Under the pieces are notes generated by a model. The model saw only the letters and a program-made list of their open reading frames with translations, was not told the origin of the DNA and ran no database searches. Of a DNA stretch of 19,078 nt, positions 1 to 7,724 are shown in pieces. A program made the position numbers and the translations under genes. The stretch comes from CAZMRW01 sp964568805. Lineage in GTDB: Bacteria > Pseudomonadota > Gammaproteobacteria > Methylococcales > Methylomonadaceae. Position 1 is the stretch's first letter; each line of letters begins with the position of its first letter. The stretch spans positions 1-19,078 of the forward strand of contig CAZMRW010000085.1 in NCBI GenBank assembly GCA_964568805.1, read 5' to 3'.

Positions 1-22
1 CCTGACCGAAATCGCCAAGCTC

Positions 23-54
23 GTCGCGCCCCGCCTGGGCGCGTGGATTGAAAC
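23..54 (+). repeat. CRISPR repeat variant with a G-to-C change in the loop
   Basis: This first visible repeat carries C instead of G at repeat position 13 (base 35). The position lies in the 5-nt hairpin loop, so the stem and the handle stay intact and processing should be normal. Whether more repeats to the left share the change cannot be seen. Confidence 0.9.
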
Positions 55-1579
55 CAGCCTTCGACGCGAAGGCAGAGATGATCTCAAGTCGCGCCCCGCG
101 TGGGCGCGTGGATTGAAACCTACGCCGCCGCGCATCATCCGGAAGTTCGGCTGGTCGCGCCCCGCGTGGGCGCGTGGATTGAAACTCGTGTGCCGGCCTA
201 TGAGGTCATTCACGGTTTGTCGCGCCCCGCGTGGGCGCGTGGATTGAAACCATCAGTCACCAGCATTGATTTAGGCCGCGTCGTCGCGCCCCGCGTGGGC
301 GCGTGGATTGAAACGTGGCGCCTGTGCCATGGATAGCGGTATCGATTGAGGTCGCGCCCCGCGTGGGCGCGTGGATTGAAACGATGACCCGGCCGGCGGC
401 GATCTGCTGGACACGGTCGCGCCCCGCGTGGGCGCGTGGATTGAAACTGCACATCTTTCGATATCCAGCGGCTGAGTGTGGTCGCGCCCCGCGTGGGCGC
501 GTGGATTGAAACAACGAATACAGCCATCCGCCGTTGACCCAGGCCGTCGCGCCCCGCGTGGGCGCGTGGATTGAAACCGATGTGCTGCGTTTGACCGACA
601 TCGATAACTGGTCGCGCCCCGCGTGGGCGCGTGGATTGAAACGGACGCATGTCCCGCGTCGATGAAACTATCATCAGTCGCGCCCCGCGTGGGCGCGTGG
701 ATTGAAACCGTTTTGACATGTGCATAGCGTGCAGGATGTGGTCGCGCCCCGCGTGGGCGCGTGGATTGAAACAAATAAAAACAATTTACGGCAAAAACTC
801 ATCAAGTCGCGCCCCGCGTGGGCGCGTGGATTGAAACAGCCGGAATTTGTTGGTCGGCATTGACGCCAGAGTCGCGCCCCGCGTGGGCGCGTGGATTGAA
901 ACCATTGGTTTGCGTTTGGTTGCCTGGCAGGCTCGTCGCGCCCCGCGTGGGCGCGTGGATTGAAACTGGTTTACCGATGCCGAGAATATGCGCCATACGG
1001 TCGCGCCCCGCGTGGGCGCGTGGATTGAAACCTCGACGGCGAGCAGGAACCGTTCCTGGACGTGTCGCGCCCCGCGTGGGCGCGTGGATTGAAACAATAT
1101 TGTCGGTCGGGCCGATATCGGTAAACGGTCGCGCCCCGCGTGGGCGCGTGGATTGAAACGCTGTCCTGGTAACTGATGCGCCATTGCGCATAGGTCGCGC
1201 CCCGCGTGGGCGCGTGGATTGAAACCAATCGGAGATGCCATGCGTCGAAGCATAGCAGTCGCGCCCCGCGTGGGCGCGTGGATTGAAACACTCATGGCAA
1301 AGCTTTAGGCAAGGAAGGTCCAGTCGCGCCCCGCGTGGGCGCGTGGATTGAAACAATCAAGGCAGTGATAACGATAGCAGTTGTGTTGTCGCGCCCCGCG
1401 TGGGCGCGTGGATTGAAACACATCAAAAGTCCTCATTGTCCTCGTCTGAATGTCGCGCCCCGCGTGGGCGCGTGGATTGAAACCTCTCACTTACACAGAG
1501 GTACTGTACAGGGTTGTCGCGCCCCGCGTGGGCGCGTGGATTGAAACGACGTCACACCACCCATCGTGATAGCTCTGAC

Positions 1580-1611
1580 GTCGCTCCCCGCGTGGGCGCG
1601 TTGATTTAAAC
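1580..1611 (+). repeat. Degenerate internal CRISPR repeat with three G-to-T changes
   Basis: This is the 25th repeat. It differs from consensus at repeat positions 6 (base 1585), 23 (1602) and 28 (1607), each G to T. The change at 6 breaks the pair with C18 in the hairpin stem. Those at 23 and 28 alter the 11-nt handle to TTGATTTAAAC. Repeats on both sides are perfect. If the array is used, processing at this repeat and the crRNA carrying spacer 1612-1643 could be impaired. Confidence 0.95.
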
Positions 1612-2407
1612 AATATGAAAGTAGTATCTAACACATCGTTCGTGTCGCGCCCCGCGTGGGCGCGTGGATTGAAACCTATCCGGAAAGAACATGCAGCTCT
1701 CAACTCATGTCGCGCCCCGCGTGGGCGCGTGGATTGAAACATGAAGAGTCACCAGTATATTGGTGGTAAGTGGTCGCGCCCCGCGTGGGCGCGTGGATTG
1801 AAACACGCCATTCGCCAGGAGCAATGGGAGTATCGCCGTCGCGCCCCGCGTGGGCGCGTGGATTGAAACCCAATGGTGGCCCGCCTTCGCCTGATTTATG
1901 TGGTCGCGCCCCGCGTGGGCGCGTGGATTGAAACACCTGGAAAGGGCGAAGATAAGATAAGCCGGGGTCGCGCCCCGCGTGGGCGCGTGGATTGAAACAC
2001 CCATCGATTTACCGTGACGCCGGTCAACATGCGTCGCGCCCCGCGTGGGCGCGTGGATTGAAACCCGCGATTTCGGCACGATGATTGCGCAGTTGAGCGT
2101 CGCGCCCCGCGTGGGCGCGTGGATTGAAACGAATATTTCTTCCGGAGCAGCTTGCAACTCCTCGTCGCGCCCCGCGTGGGCGCGTGGATTGAAACGGCGG
2201 AGGTGCGGGAGCCGTTGAAGGCGGCCTGGTCGCGCCCCGCGTGGGCGCGTGGATTGAAACGTTAAGGAGACGTCATGGCAACAATAAATATAGTCGCGCC
2301 CCGCGTGGGCGCGTGGATTGAAACGTCGCATTCATGGGCTACCGTTTACAGGAGATGTCGCGCCCCGCGTGGGCGCGTGGATTGAAACTCATCGACAACG
2401 GCAGATG

Positions 2408-2434
2408 CGTAGGGTAGGCAGTGCGTACCCTACG
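2408..2434. terminator. Hairpin between the CRISPR array end and rnfH
   Basis: A perfect 9-bp inverted repeat has arms CGTAGGGTA (2408-2416) and TACCCTACG (2426-2434) around a 9-nt loop. It lies 20 bp past the last CRISPR repeat and 38 bp past the rnfH stop codon, between two converging transcripts. It has no adjacent T-run, so a role as a two-way terminator is inferred from position only. It may also be one copy of a dispersed palindromic intergenic repeat. Confidence 0.5.
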
Positions 2435-2472
2435 GCTCCTGAACGGCATTGGGGTAAGGGTTGTGCGTTATC

Positions 2473-2745
2473 TTATCTTTTTAATGCCCGTTGTCTTCTA
2501 GATTCCTTGGGATCGTGCAGTAAAGGACGATAAATTTCTACTCTGTCGTTTTGCTTTAACCTCTGCTCTAGGGTGCAAACACGGCCGAAAATGCCTACCT
2601 TGTTCACAGATAAGTCGATTTCAGGGAAGTGGCTCAATAGGCCTGATGCGTCAATGGCTTGTTCGATGGTGGAGCCTTCGGGCAATTTCAGGCAAACCAG
2701 CACTTGTTCTTCGGGTTTGGCATAAACGAGTTCGACTTCAATCAT
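2473..2745 (-). CDS. rnfH: RnfH family ubiquitin-like-fold protein (UPF0125)
   Basis: A 90-residue protein of the RnfH family, small beta-grasp (ubiquitin-like) cytosolic proteins often encoded after ratA or within rnf electron-transport operons; their biochemical role is not settled. Family hallmarks are the N-terminal IEVELVYA strand, the central NKVGIFGR and the C-terminal DRVEIYRPLLHDPKESRRQRA. The ATG at 2745 is preferred because the protein then starts exactly where family members do. An in-frame ATG at 2799 would add 18 unrelated residues and overlap ratA by 23 bp. It is the last gene of a minus-strand run with the transporter and ratA, starting 31 bp after the ratA stop, and it converges on the CRISPR array. 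Confidence 0.92.
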   Translation of the reverse strand: MIEVELVYAKPEEQVLVCLKLPEGSTIEQAIDASGLLSHFPEIDLSVNKVGIFGRVCTLEQRLKQNDRVEIYRPLLHDPKESRRQRALKR

Positions 2746-2776
2746 GCTTGCCGATGTTACATCCGCTGTCTTGCCG

Positions 2777-3208
2777 TCAAGCATAGACTTCCTTGGCACG
2801 ATCGGTAAATGACGTGACCATGGTGTTGCAGATCTGATTGAAGACGGTGCCGAACGCCAGACTTGCCAGCTTGCCGGCTATTTCAAATTCCAGATCCAGT
2901 GAAATCTTGCTGGCGTCCTCGCGTAACGGTATAAAATTCCAGGTGCCTTCGAGAGAGGAGAAGGGTCCGCTCAATAAAGAAACAGTCATTTTGCTGCCGT
3001 TATCAATTTTATTGCGTGTTGAAAAGGCTATGTTGAATCCTCCTTTCGAGATGATGAGTTCCGCTTCAACGGTATCGCCTTCACGCTTGATAATGCGGCT
3101 CCCTGTGCACCAGGGCAAAAATTTGGGATACGATTCGATGTCGTTCACCAGGTCGAACATCTGTTGTGCAGAGAACTTGACCAGAGCGCTTTTTCGGACG
3201 ACCGTCAT
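2777..3208 (-). CDS. ratA: RatA/Coq10-type START-domain protein
   Basis: A 143-residue single-domain protein of the polyketide cyclase/START superfamily. Its E. coli relative RatA is reported to interfere with 70S ribosome association, and related Coq10 proteins bind ubiquinone; which activity applies here is unknown. The N-terminus (KSALVKFSAQQMFDLVNDIE followed by SYPKFLPWC) is the family signature, and the C-terminal helix contains the usual FTDRAKEVY. The reading frame stays open to 3373, but that extension lies inside the upstream transporter gene. ATG 3208 gives the standard family length and sits 2 bp after the transporter stop codon, suggesting translational coupling. It is followed by rnfH and lies near the divergent smpB, a common gammaproteobacterial grouping. 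Confidence 0.93.
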   Translation of the reverse strand: MTVVRKSALVKFSAQQMFDLVNDIESYPKFLPWCTGSRIIKREGDTVEAELIISKGGFNIAFSTRNKIDNGSKMTVSLLSGPFSSLEGTWNFIPLREDASKISLDLEFEIAGKLASLAFGTVFNQICNTMVTSFTDRAKEVYA

Positions 3209-3210
3209 CG

Positions 3211-4572
3211 TCAAACCACTCCGATGACATGCAGGAACACCAGAAAAACTGAAATCGGCGCAACATAGCAGACCAAAAATTTCCATATGCGATAACTTTG
3301 CGGATTGGGCAGATTCAGTTCCTGCTCGCTGTGCTGCTGGTGCATGATCCACCCTGAAAACACGGCGATACAAAAGCCGCCGACAGGCAGCATGATATTA
3401 GCGGTTAAATAATCCAGCAAATCAAAAAAAGTACGGTCGAAAATCTTCACGCCGGACCAGATATTAAATGAAAAAACCGTTCCCAATCCCAGTGCCCACG
3501 TTACCAAACCGGAAGCAATACAGGCTTTTTCCCGGCTATAGCCCTTGCTTTCAACAAGCCAGGCAACGGCCGGTTCAATCAGGGCAATGGAGGATGTCAG
3601 CGCAGCAATCGCCAGTACGACAAAAAATAAAATACCGAACAGCCAGCCGCCGGTCATCGAGCCGAAAGCGATCGGCAAGGTCTTGAATATCAGGCCGGGA
3701 CCGGAATCGGGGTGCAAGCCGTGGGTAAAAACGATGGGAAAGATAATCAGTCCGGCCAGCAAGGCCACGAGGGTATCGGCCGCCGCAATGATGATGGACG
3801 CTTTCGCAATCGAGACATCGGCGGATAAATACGAGCCGTAAACCATGACCGCGCCCATGCCCAGACTCAGGGTAAAAAACGCCTGTCCCATCGCGGTCAG
3901 TACCGAGTCGCTGGTCAGTTTGCTAAAATCGGGGCTGAATAAAAAATTTAGCCCTTGAAAATAGCCGCTGGTGGTCATCGCATAGGCCAACAATAAGACC
4001 ATGAGTCCGAAAAGCCCCGGCATCAAGTGGCGAACCGCATACTCCAGGCCGTTATTAACGCCGCGAACCACGATCAGCATGGTGGCGGCCATAAACAGCG
4101 AATGCCAAAAAATCAATTGCATCGGACTGCCGACAAAGGCGTCAAAAATACCTTTGATTGCCGCTGCGTCGGCATTAAAGAAACTGCCGGTAACCGCCTT
4201 GATGACATAGGCAGAAGCCCAGCCGGCAATGACGCTGTAATAGGACAGAATCATGATTCCGGCGCTTATACCCAGCCAGCCTAAATAATGCCACCTTTTA
4301 TCGGCGCCGGCTTCTTCGGTCAACTGTTCCATCGTGTTAACCGGGTCCTGCCGGGTGCGCCGGCCCAGCATGGTTTCTGCCATCATGATCGGGATGCCGA
4401 TAAAAGCGACGCACATTAAATAAACCAATACGAAAGCGCCGCCGCCATTGGCGCCGGTTATATAGGGAAACTTCCAGATATTGCCGAGACCGACGGCCGA
4501 ACCGGTCGCAGCCAGTATAAAAGCGAAACGCGAGGACCATTCACCGTAAATTTTCTTTTTTATAACCGTCAT
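3211..4572 (-). CDS. Sodium-dependent transporter, NSS (SNF) family
   Basis: A 453-residue inner-membrane symporter of the neurotransmitter:sodium symporter family, which moves amino acids or similar small molecules with Na+. The diagnostic first helix is present: WSSRFAFILAATGSAVGLGN followed by IWKFPY (about residues 12-36), where the GLGNIWKFPY segment is the unwound stretch that lines the Na+ and substrate sites. It is followed by NGGGAFVLVYL and PIMMAE. About eleven or twelve hydrophobic segments continue to the end, and the C-terminus is VFLHVIGVV. The length fits bacterial members of the MhsT/TnaT type, but the substrate cannot be read from sequence. It is the first gene of the minus-strand run with ratA and rnfH, and about 100 bp separate it from the divergent smpB start. 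Its position between smpB and ratA is unusual, since these are normally direct neighbours. Confidence 0.94.
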   Translation of the reverse strand: MTVIKKKIYGEWSSRFAFILAATGSAVGLGNIWKFPYITGANGGGAFVLVYLMCVAFIGIPIMMAETMLGRRTRQDPVNTMEQLTEEAGADKRWHYLGWLGISAGIMILSYYSVIAGWASAYVIKAVTGSFFNADAAAIKGIFDAFVGSPMQLIFWHSLFMAATMLIVVRGVNNGLEYAVRHLMPGLFGLMVLLLAYAMTTSGYFQGLNFLFSPDFSKLTSDSVLTAMGQAFFTLSLGMGAVMVYGSYLSADVSIAKASIIIAAADTLVALLAGLIIFPIVFTHGLHPDSGPGLIFKTLPIAFGSMTGGWLFGILFFVVLAIAALTSSIALIEPAVAWLVESKGYSREKACIASGLVTWALGLGTVFSFNIWSGVKIFDRTFFDLLDYLTANIMLPVGGFCIAVFSGWIMHQQHSEQELNLPNPQSYRIWKFLVCYVAPISVFLVFLHVIGVV

Positions 4573-4672
4573 GTGTGAGCCTATAGTCTATTAAAAACGA
4601 CTTGATGTGTAATATCGAGTAAAATAACAAATTTATCCATTTACGTCAGTTTAAAAATCACTTTCCAGCACC

Positions 4673-5158
4673 ATGGCCGATAAAAAGTCCAAGAAAAACC
4701 AAAAACAGCAAAACGCAACGATTGCCGTTAATCGCCAGGCCACGCATGAATATTTCATCGAGGAACGCTACGAGGCGGGCATCGTGCTGGAAGGCTGGGA
4801 AGTCAAAAGCCTGAGAGAGGGCAGGGTGCAACTCAAGGAAAGCTATGTCAACATTAAACGCGGCGAAGCCTGGTTAGCGGGCGCGCATATTTCCGCGCTG
4901 CTGTCGGCCTCCACTCATGTTAATCCGGACGCCGTTCGCGCCAAAAAACTGCTGCTGAACCGTCACGAACTCAATAAACTGATTGGTTCGGTAGAACGCA
5001 AGGGCTATACCCTGATTCCCTTATCGATGTACTGGAAAAAGGGCCGGGCCAAACTGGAAATCGGTTTGGCCAAGGGTAAGCAATTGCATGACAAACGGGC
5101 GTCATCCAAAGACCGCGACTGGCAACGCGAGAAAGCAAGGATCATGAAAAAAGGTTAA
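4673..5158 (+). CDS. smpB: SsrA-binding protein SmpB
   Basis: A 161-residue tmRNA-binding protein that delivers tmRNA to stalled ribosomes in trans-translation. Family features are visible in order: IAVNRQATHEYFIEERYEAG near the N-terminus, GWEVKSLREGRVQLKESYV (about residues 40-59) forming the RNA-binding barrel, HVNPD-x-VRAKKLLLNRHEL in the middle, and KGYTLIPLSMYWKKGRAKLE followed by the basic C-terminal tail containing DKR and DWQREKARIMKKG, which lies in the decoding centre. The start ATG has no strong ribosome-binding site, but the lysine-rich N-terminal extension is typical. No tmRNA gene follows it in the window. Confidence 0.97.
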   Translation: MADKKSKKNQKQQNATIAVNRQATHEYFIEERYEAGIVLEGWEVKSLREGRVQLKESYVNIKRGEAWLAGAHISALLSASTHVNPDAVRAKKLLLNRHELNKLIGSVERKGYTLIPLSMYWKKGRAKLEIGLAKGKQLHDKRASSKDRDWQREKARIMKKG

Positions 5159-5354
5159 GCAGAGGTTGGTCAATTTAAGGTTAAGGCATTAATGCGCAAA
5201 AAAATGAGATTAAGTTAAACATCCATTGCGTATTATTTGCAAAGCGTTCAGATGGAATCAGATTTTTAAAAAGGTACGTGGCCCTATTTGGCTTTCTCCC
5301 TTACATCGGATTGGTGCCGAATTTATTTTATTTTTTCACATAAACCCATTTGTT

Positions 5355-5708
5355 ATGTCACTCTCTTTGTTTCTGCAGAAAGTAAAAAACAATGAACCGG
5401 TCAGTTTTAATGAAACCATTGGGGCCATTTCCGAAAACTACCATTACATTCCCACCGAATTCAGCAACGGCCTCAATGATCACAGGCTGATCAATCCGGC
5501 CGGCGTTAACGAAGGCTCCTGTAAAATTTTCGCATTCGCCAAACTGAACCGGCTGGATCAGCAGCAAACGCTGAACCTGTTCGGCGATTATTACCGTCAG
5601 GATGTATTGAATGATCCTGAGGGTTCCGGCCATCAGAATATCCGCAATTTCATGACCTACGGATGGGAAGGGATTTCATTTTCAGGTGCGGCGCTGGCGC
5701 TAAAGTAA
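5355..5708 (+). CDS. HopJ type III effector-domain protein
   Basis: A 117-residue protein matching what I know of the HopJ family (named after a Pseudomonas syringae effector but widespread in free-living bacteria without a type III secretion system). Characteristic segments are FNETIGAISENYHYIPTEFS, then NGL, LINPAGVNEGSCKIFAFAKL and the C-terminal HQNIRNFMTYGWEGISFSG. No signal peptide or membrane segment is seen. The start at 5355 is chosen because the frame upstream (open from 5226) codes for 43 residues with no family similarity. A molecular function is unknown; given the absence of any secretion gene here, a housekeeping or stress role is more likely than virulence. It stands alone about 200 bp after smpB. 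Confidence 0.85.
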   Translation: MSLSLFLQKVKNNEPVSFNETIGAISENYHYIPTEFSNGLNDHRLINPAGVNEGSCKIFAFAKLNRLDQQQTLNLFGDYYRQDVLNDPEGSGHQNIRNFMTYGWEGISFSGAALALK

Positions 5709-6312
5709 TCCGGTTTCATGCGTTATAAACTGATGCTTATGACTACGAATACGCCGCTGCATTGGAAAAGCCACCGTTTAATTCATCTGTAATGGGACGG
5801 CTATACTATAATCGCTTCGATTAAAATGTAATGAATCTGTGTACAACTTTCAGCCCATCATTTATCGATTTAGAGAATCGGTATTCCCCGATAGCTCAAA
5901 TGATTGACCATGAGCCGCTATCTTAATGATATTGTCTGTGAGCAACTGGAGCCATCCAGACCCCGGTTATCGGTCGGGACGGCGATCGAGGCCAAATTGA
6001 AACATCTGGATGAGGCCGATGCATCAATACCATTGCAACCTTGCCATGACGCAGGACAAAAACTGTTGAATACTCATTTATTATCACCTCGCTAAAGTTT
6101 TTCAGTGGCACGATATAACTTCTTGCAATCACCCTGAGTCTGGAATCTAATAGCATTCAATGAGTTTAACGAAATCAGGTTTTATCAGTCGCTTGCAGTG
6201 ATTGATAAGAGGGTGGCCAGTTATACTCAGCTTTCCTGCCACAGGATTTATTTAACAGTCAGTTAAGGTATCGACTTCGTTACTTCTTGAGTCATAGTGA
6301 GGGTATTCGGTT
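5709..6312. other. Long intergenic region without a convincing gene
   Basis: These 604 bp hold only short frames on either strand. The best are a plus-strand frame of 61 codons from ATG 5910 to 6095 and a minus-strand frame from 6156 to 5923. Neither has a ribosome-binding site nor a recognisable product. A perfect TATAAT lies at 5807-5812 without a good -35 box at standard spacing. The last part carries the leader of the catalase-like gene. I see no tRNA, insertion-sequence end or strong terminator. Confidence 0.6.
6298..6303 (+). promoter_or_regulatory. Ribosome-binding site of the catalase-like gene
   Basis: TGAGGG lies 9 bp upstream of ATG 6313, a good Shine-Dalgarno match that supports this start. 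Confidence 0.6.
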
Positions 6313-7386
6313 ATGCAAGAAACAGATTATGGCGCTATACAAACCACCGACGAGGATCGCCGCTATGCGGGATCGCGTTATTCCGAAGTAAAACAAGCTA
6401 TTTTTGCCAATCCTTATCAAAAAATTTGGGGTGCGAAGGATGCCCCGCCTCTGCCTTTGTATAAAGTCACCTTGGGCAGCGTCATCAAAGGCATATTACC
6501 GTTCGGCAAGCCCTGGCGATTTCTGCAGGCAGTGGAAAGAACGGTTGATTCGGATGCCGATCTGCGTTGGGGAAGCGATGGCAAGGGATTTCGCCGCCTG
6601 TTGCATCCCAATGGCGTTTGCCTTACCGGTGTTTGGGAGATCACCGAGGAAAACGATTATTCGGGATATTTTAGAAAAGGCAGCAAAGCCTTGATCGTGG
6701 GACGCTATTCGACCTGCTGCACGGACTCCAGGCGAGGCAAAGTACGCTCCTTGTCGCTGGTAGGCAAGCTTTATCCTACCACTGACGTCAATCACACCGA
6801 ACCTTTGCGTACGGCCAGTTTTTTTACACAACAGGATCTGGGCGGCGATTACAGTGACTTTATCAATGACGCGGAACTTCGCAATACGCCGGATACCCGC
6901 TCCTGGCGCAGGGGAACCGGTTTGCCCGTATTATTGCTGGAAGGAATGGCCTTTCTTCTCGCCGATAAGGAACCGTCGCAGCGGCAGGTTTATGAAATCG
7001 CAGAACTGGGCAAAGCCAAAGATGAAGCGACCCGTACACCGGAATTCATGCGTTTGAGGGTCGTTTCCGATCAGCCGCGTATAGCCGGCGAGGCCCTGGA
7101 TTTTCGCGATGAAGTTATGGCGCAGATTTATGATAAAGGCGACCCGGCTCCGAAACGGCAACTTGCTTTCGACATCGATGTTTCCGATACCGGCGAGACC
7201 AAAGGCACGCCGGTTTTTGAAAGACGCATCATCAATAACTGGCGCACGATCGGGCGGATTACCTTTTCCGAAGCCGTCGTTTCCTATAACGGCGATTTTG
7301 TGCTGCACTATAATCATCCGTCCTGGCGAGATGATCGTAACGACCCGGCAACCGCCACGCGCATAGACGGGCGCAAGGTGCGTTAA
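6313..7386 (+). CDS. Catalase-fold (y4iL-like) putative haem protein
   Basis: A 357-residue protein that I place in the catalase superfamily, in the branch of uncharacterised relatives such as y4iL. Two blocks line up with catalase. RLLHPNGVCLTGVWEIT (about residues 95-111) corresponds to the catalase segment with the essential distal histidine (H98 here) followed by G. GRYSTCCTDSRRGKVRSLSL followed by VGKLYP (130-155) corresponds to the haem-cavity strand. FFTQQDLGGDY follows near 170. I could not find the usual C-terminal proximal-tyrosine motif, and the protein is shorter than ordinary catalases (about 480 residues). It may therefore bind haem differently or act as a peroxidase or peroxygenase rather than dismutate peroxide. 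There is no signal peptide. It is monocistronic by position and is followed by an inverted repeat. Superfamily placement is fairly secure; the reaction is unknown. Confidence 0.75.
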   Translation: MQETDYGAIQTTDEDRRYAGSRYSEVKQAIFANPYQKIWGAKDAPPLPLYKVTLGSVIKGILPFGKPWRFLQAVERTVDSDADLRWGSDGKGFRRLLHPNGVCLTGVWEITEENDYSGYFRKGSKALIVGRYSTCCTDSRRGKVRSLSLVGKLYPTTDVNHTEPLRTASFFTQQDLGGDYSDFINDAELRNTPDTRSWRRGTGLPVLLLEGMAFLLADKEPSQRQVYEIAELGKAKDEATRTPEFMRLRVVSDQPRIAGEALDFRDEVMAQIYDKGDPAPKRQLAFDIDVSDTGETKGTPVFERRIINNWRTIGRITFSEAVVSYNGDFVLHYNHPSWRDDRNDPATATRIDGRKVR

Positions 7387-7724
7387 TCAGCATCCGCATT
7401 GATTACGAGCTCATTACGGGAAATTTTTTAACGTCAATTTTATTGAGCATTGCCCTTCATTTTCGCAAGCCGTACCGGAATGAAGGGCCGTGGAATGTCT
7501 GGAAAGTTTGATTAGGCAGGTTCTGTAGCGATCAGTTCAACTGGAAATGACCTGATTAATGTTACAATAATGCGACAATAACCAAATCAAAACGCCCTCT
7601 TATCGGCAGTTTATTGCTTTCAATTCAGAGAACAAAGGACCGGCGCTTGCCGGCCTGCGTTAAACTCGATCGACAGGCTGGTCATTTTGCTAGTTTATTT
7701 CTCTTATTAACCAGACACACGTTA
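7387..7724. other. Intergenic region upstream of pabB
   Basis: This stretch of 338 bp contains the inverted repeat at 7452-7488 and an A/T-rich block around 7550-7590 where a pabB promoter could lie, although I cannot name a convincing -35/-10 pair. The pabB frame is open back to 7614 (TTG), but that extension has no family similarity. Confidence 0.5.
7452..7488 (+). terminator. Inverted repeat after the catalase-like gene, possible terminator
   Basis: A perfect 10-bp stem with arms GCCCTTCATT (7452-7461) and AATGAAGGGC (7479-7488) encloses a 17-nt loop, 65 bp after the catalase-like stop codon. No T-run follows on either strand, so it may be a weak terminator or a regulatory hairpin ahead of pabB. 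Confidence 0.45.

Larger units (their letters stand above)
1..2388 (+). CRISPR. Type I-C CRISPR array, 37 repeats, left end beyond the window
   Basis: Thirty-seven 32-bp repeats start at 23, 88, 154, 219, 283, 351, 416, 481, 546, 611, 677, 741, 806, 871, 935, 1000, 1064, 1128, 1194, 1258, 1323, 1388, 1452, 1516, 1580, 1644, 1709, 1773, 1838, 1903, 1967, 2033, 2099, 2164, 2229, 2293 and 2357. Bases 1-22 are the end of a further spacer. The 36 whole spacers measure 32 (14), 33 (16), 34 (5) and 36 (1) bp, and all look unique by eye. The repeat begins GTCGCGCCCC and ends TGGATTGAAAC. Positions 3-9 (CGCGCCC) pair with 15-21 (GGGCGCG) around a 5-nt loop, leaving the 11-nt 3' tail that becomes the crRNA 5' handle in type I-C, where Cas5 does the processing. 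This orientation means transcription left to right, with the leader and newest spacers to the left. Thirty-five repeats are identical; those at 23 and 1580 are not. No cas gene is present, so the subtype rests on the repeat alone. Confidence 0.98.

Noticed and set aside
100..2331. Long open frames on both strands between 1 and 2400, with repeated 'GAWIET' or 'STRPRGAR' peptides
   Set aside because: They are translations of the CRISPR repeat, which has few stop codons in any frame; they are not genes.
2318..2533. A 71-codon plus-strand frame at the array end
   Set aside because: It starts inside the last spacers, crosses the hairpin and overlaps the end of rnfH on the other strand; there is no known product.
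5159..5354. tmRNA gene after smpB
   Set aside because: I looked for a tRNA-like end and tag-coding frame in the 196 bp after smpB and saw none.
5904..6095. Small plus-strand frame in the gene-poor stretch
   Set aside because: It begins with TTG (ATG at 5910), has no ribosome-binding site and no recognisable similarity; an opposing frame (5923-6156) is just as open.
7614..7724. N-terminal extension of pabB from TTG 7614
   Set aside because: The 37 extra residues have no family similarity, while ATG 7725 gives the normal PabB length.
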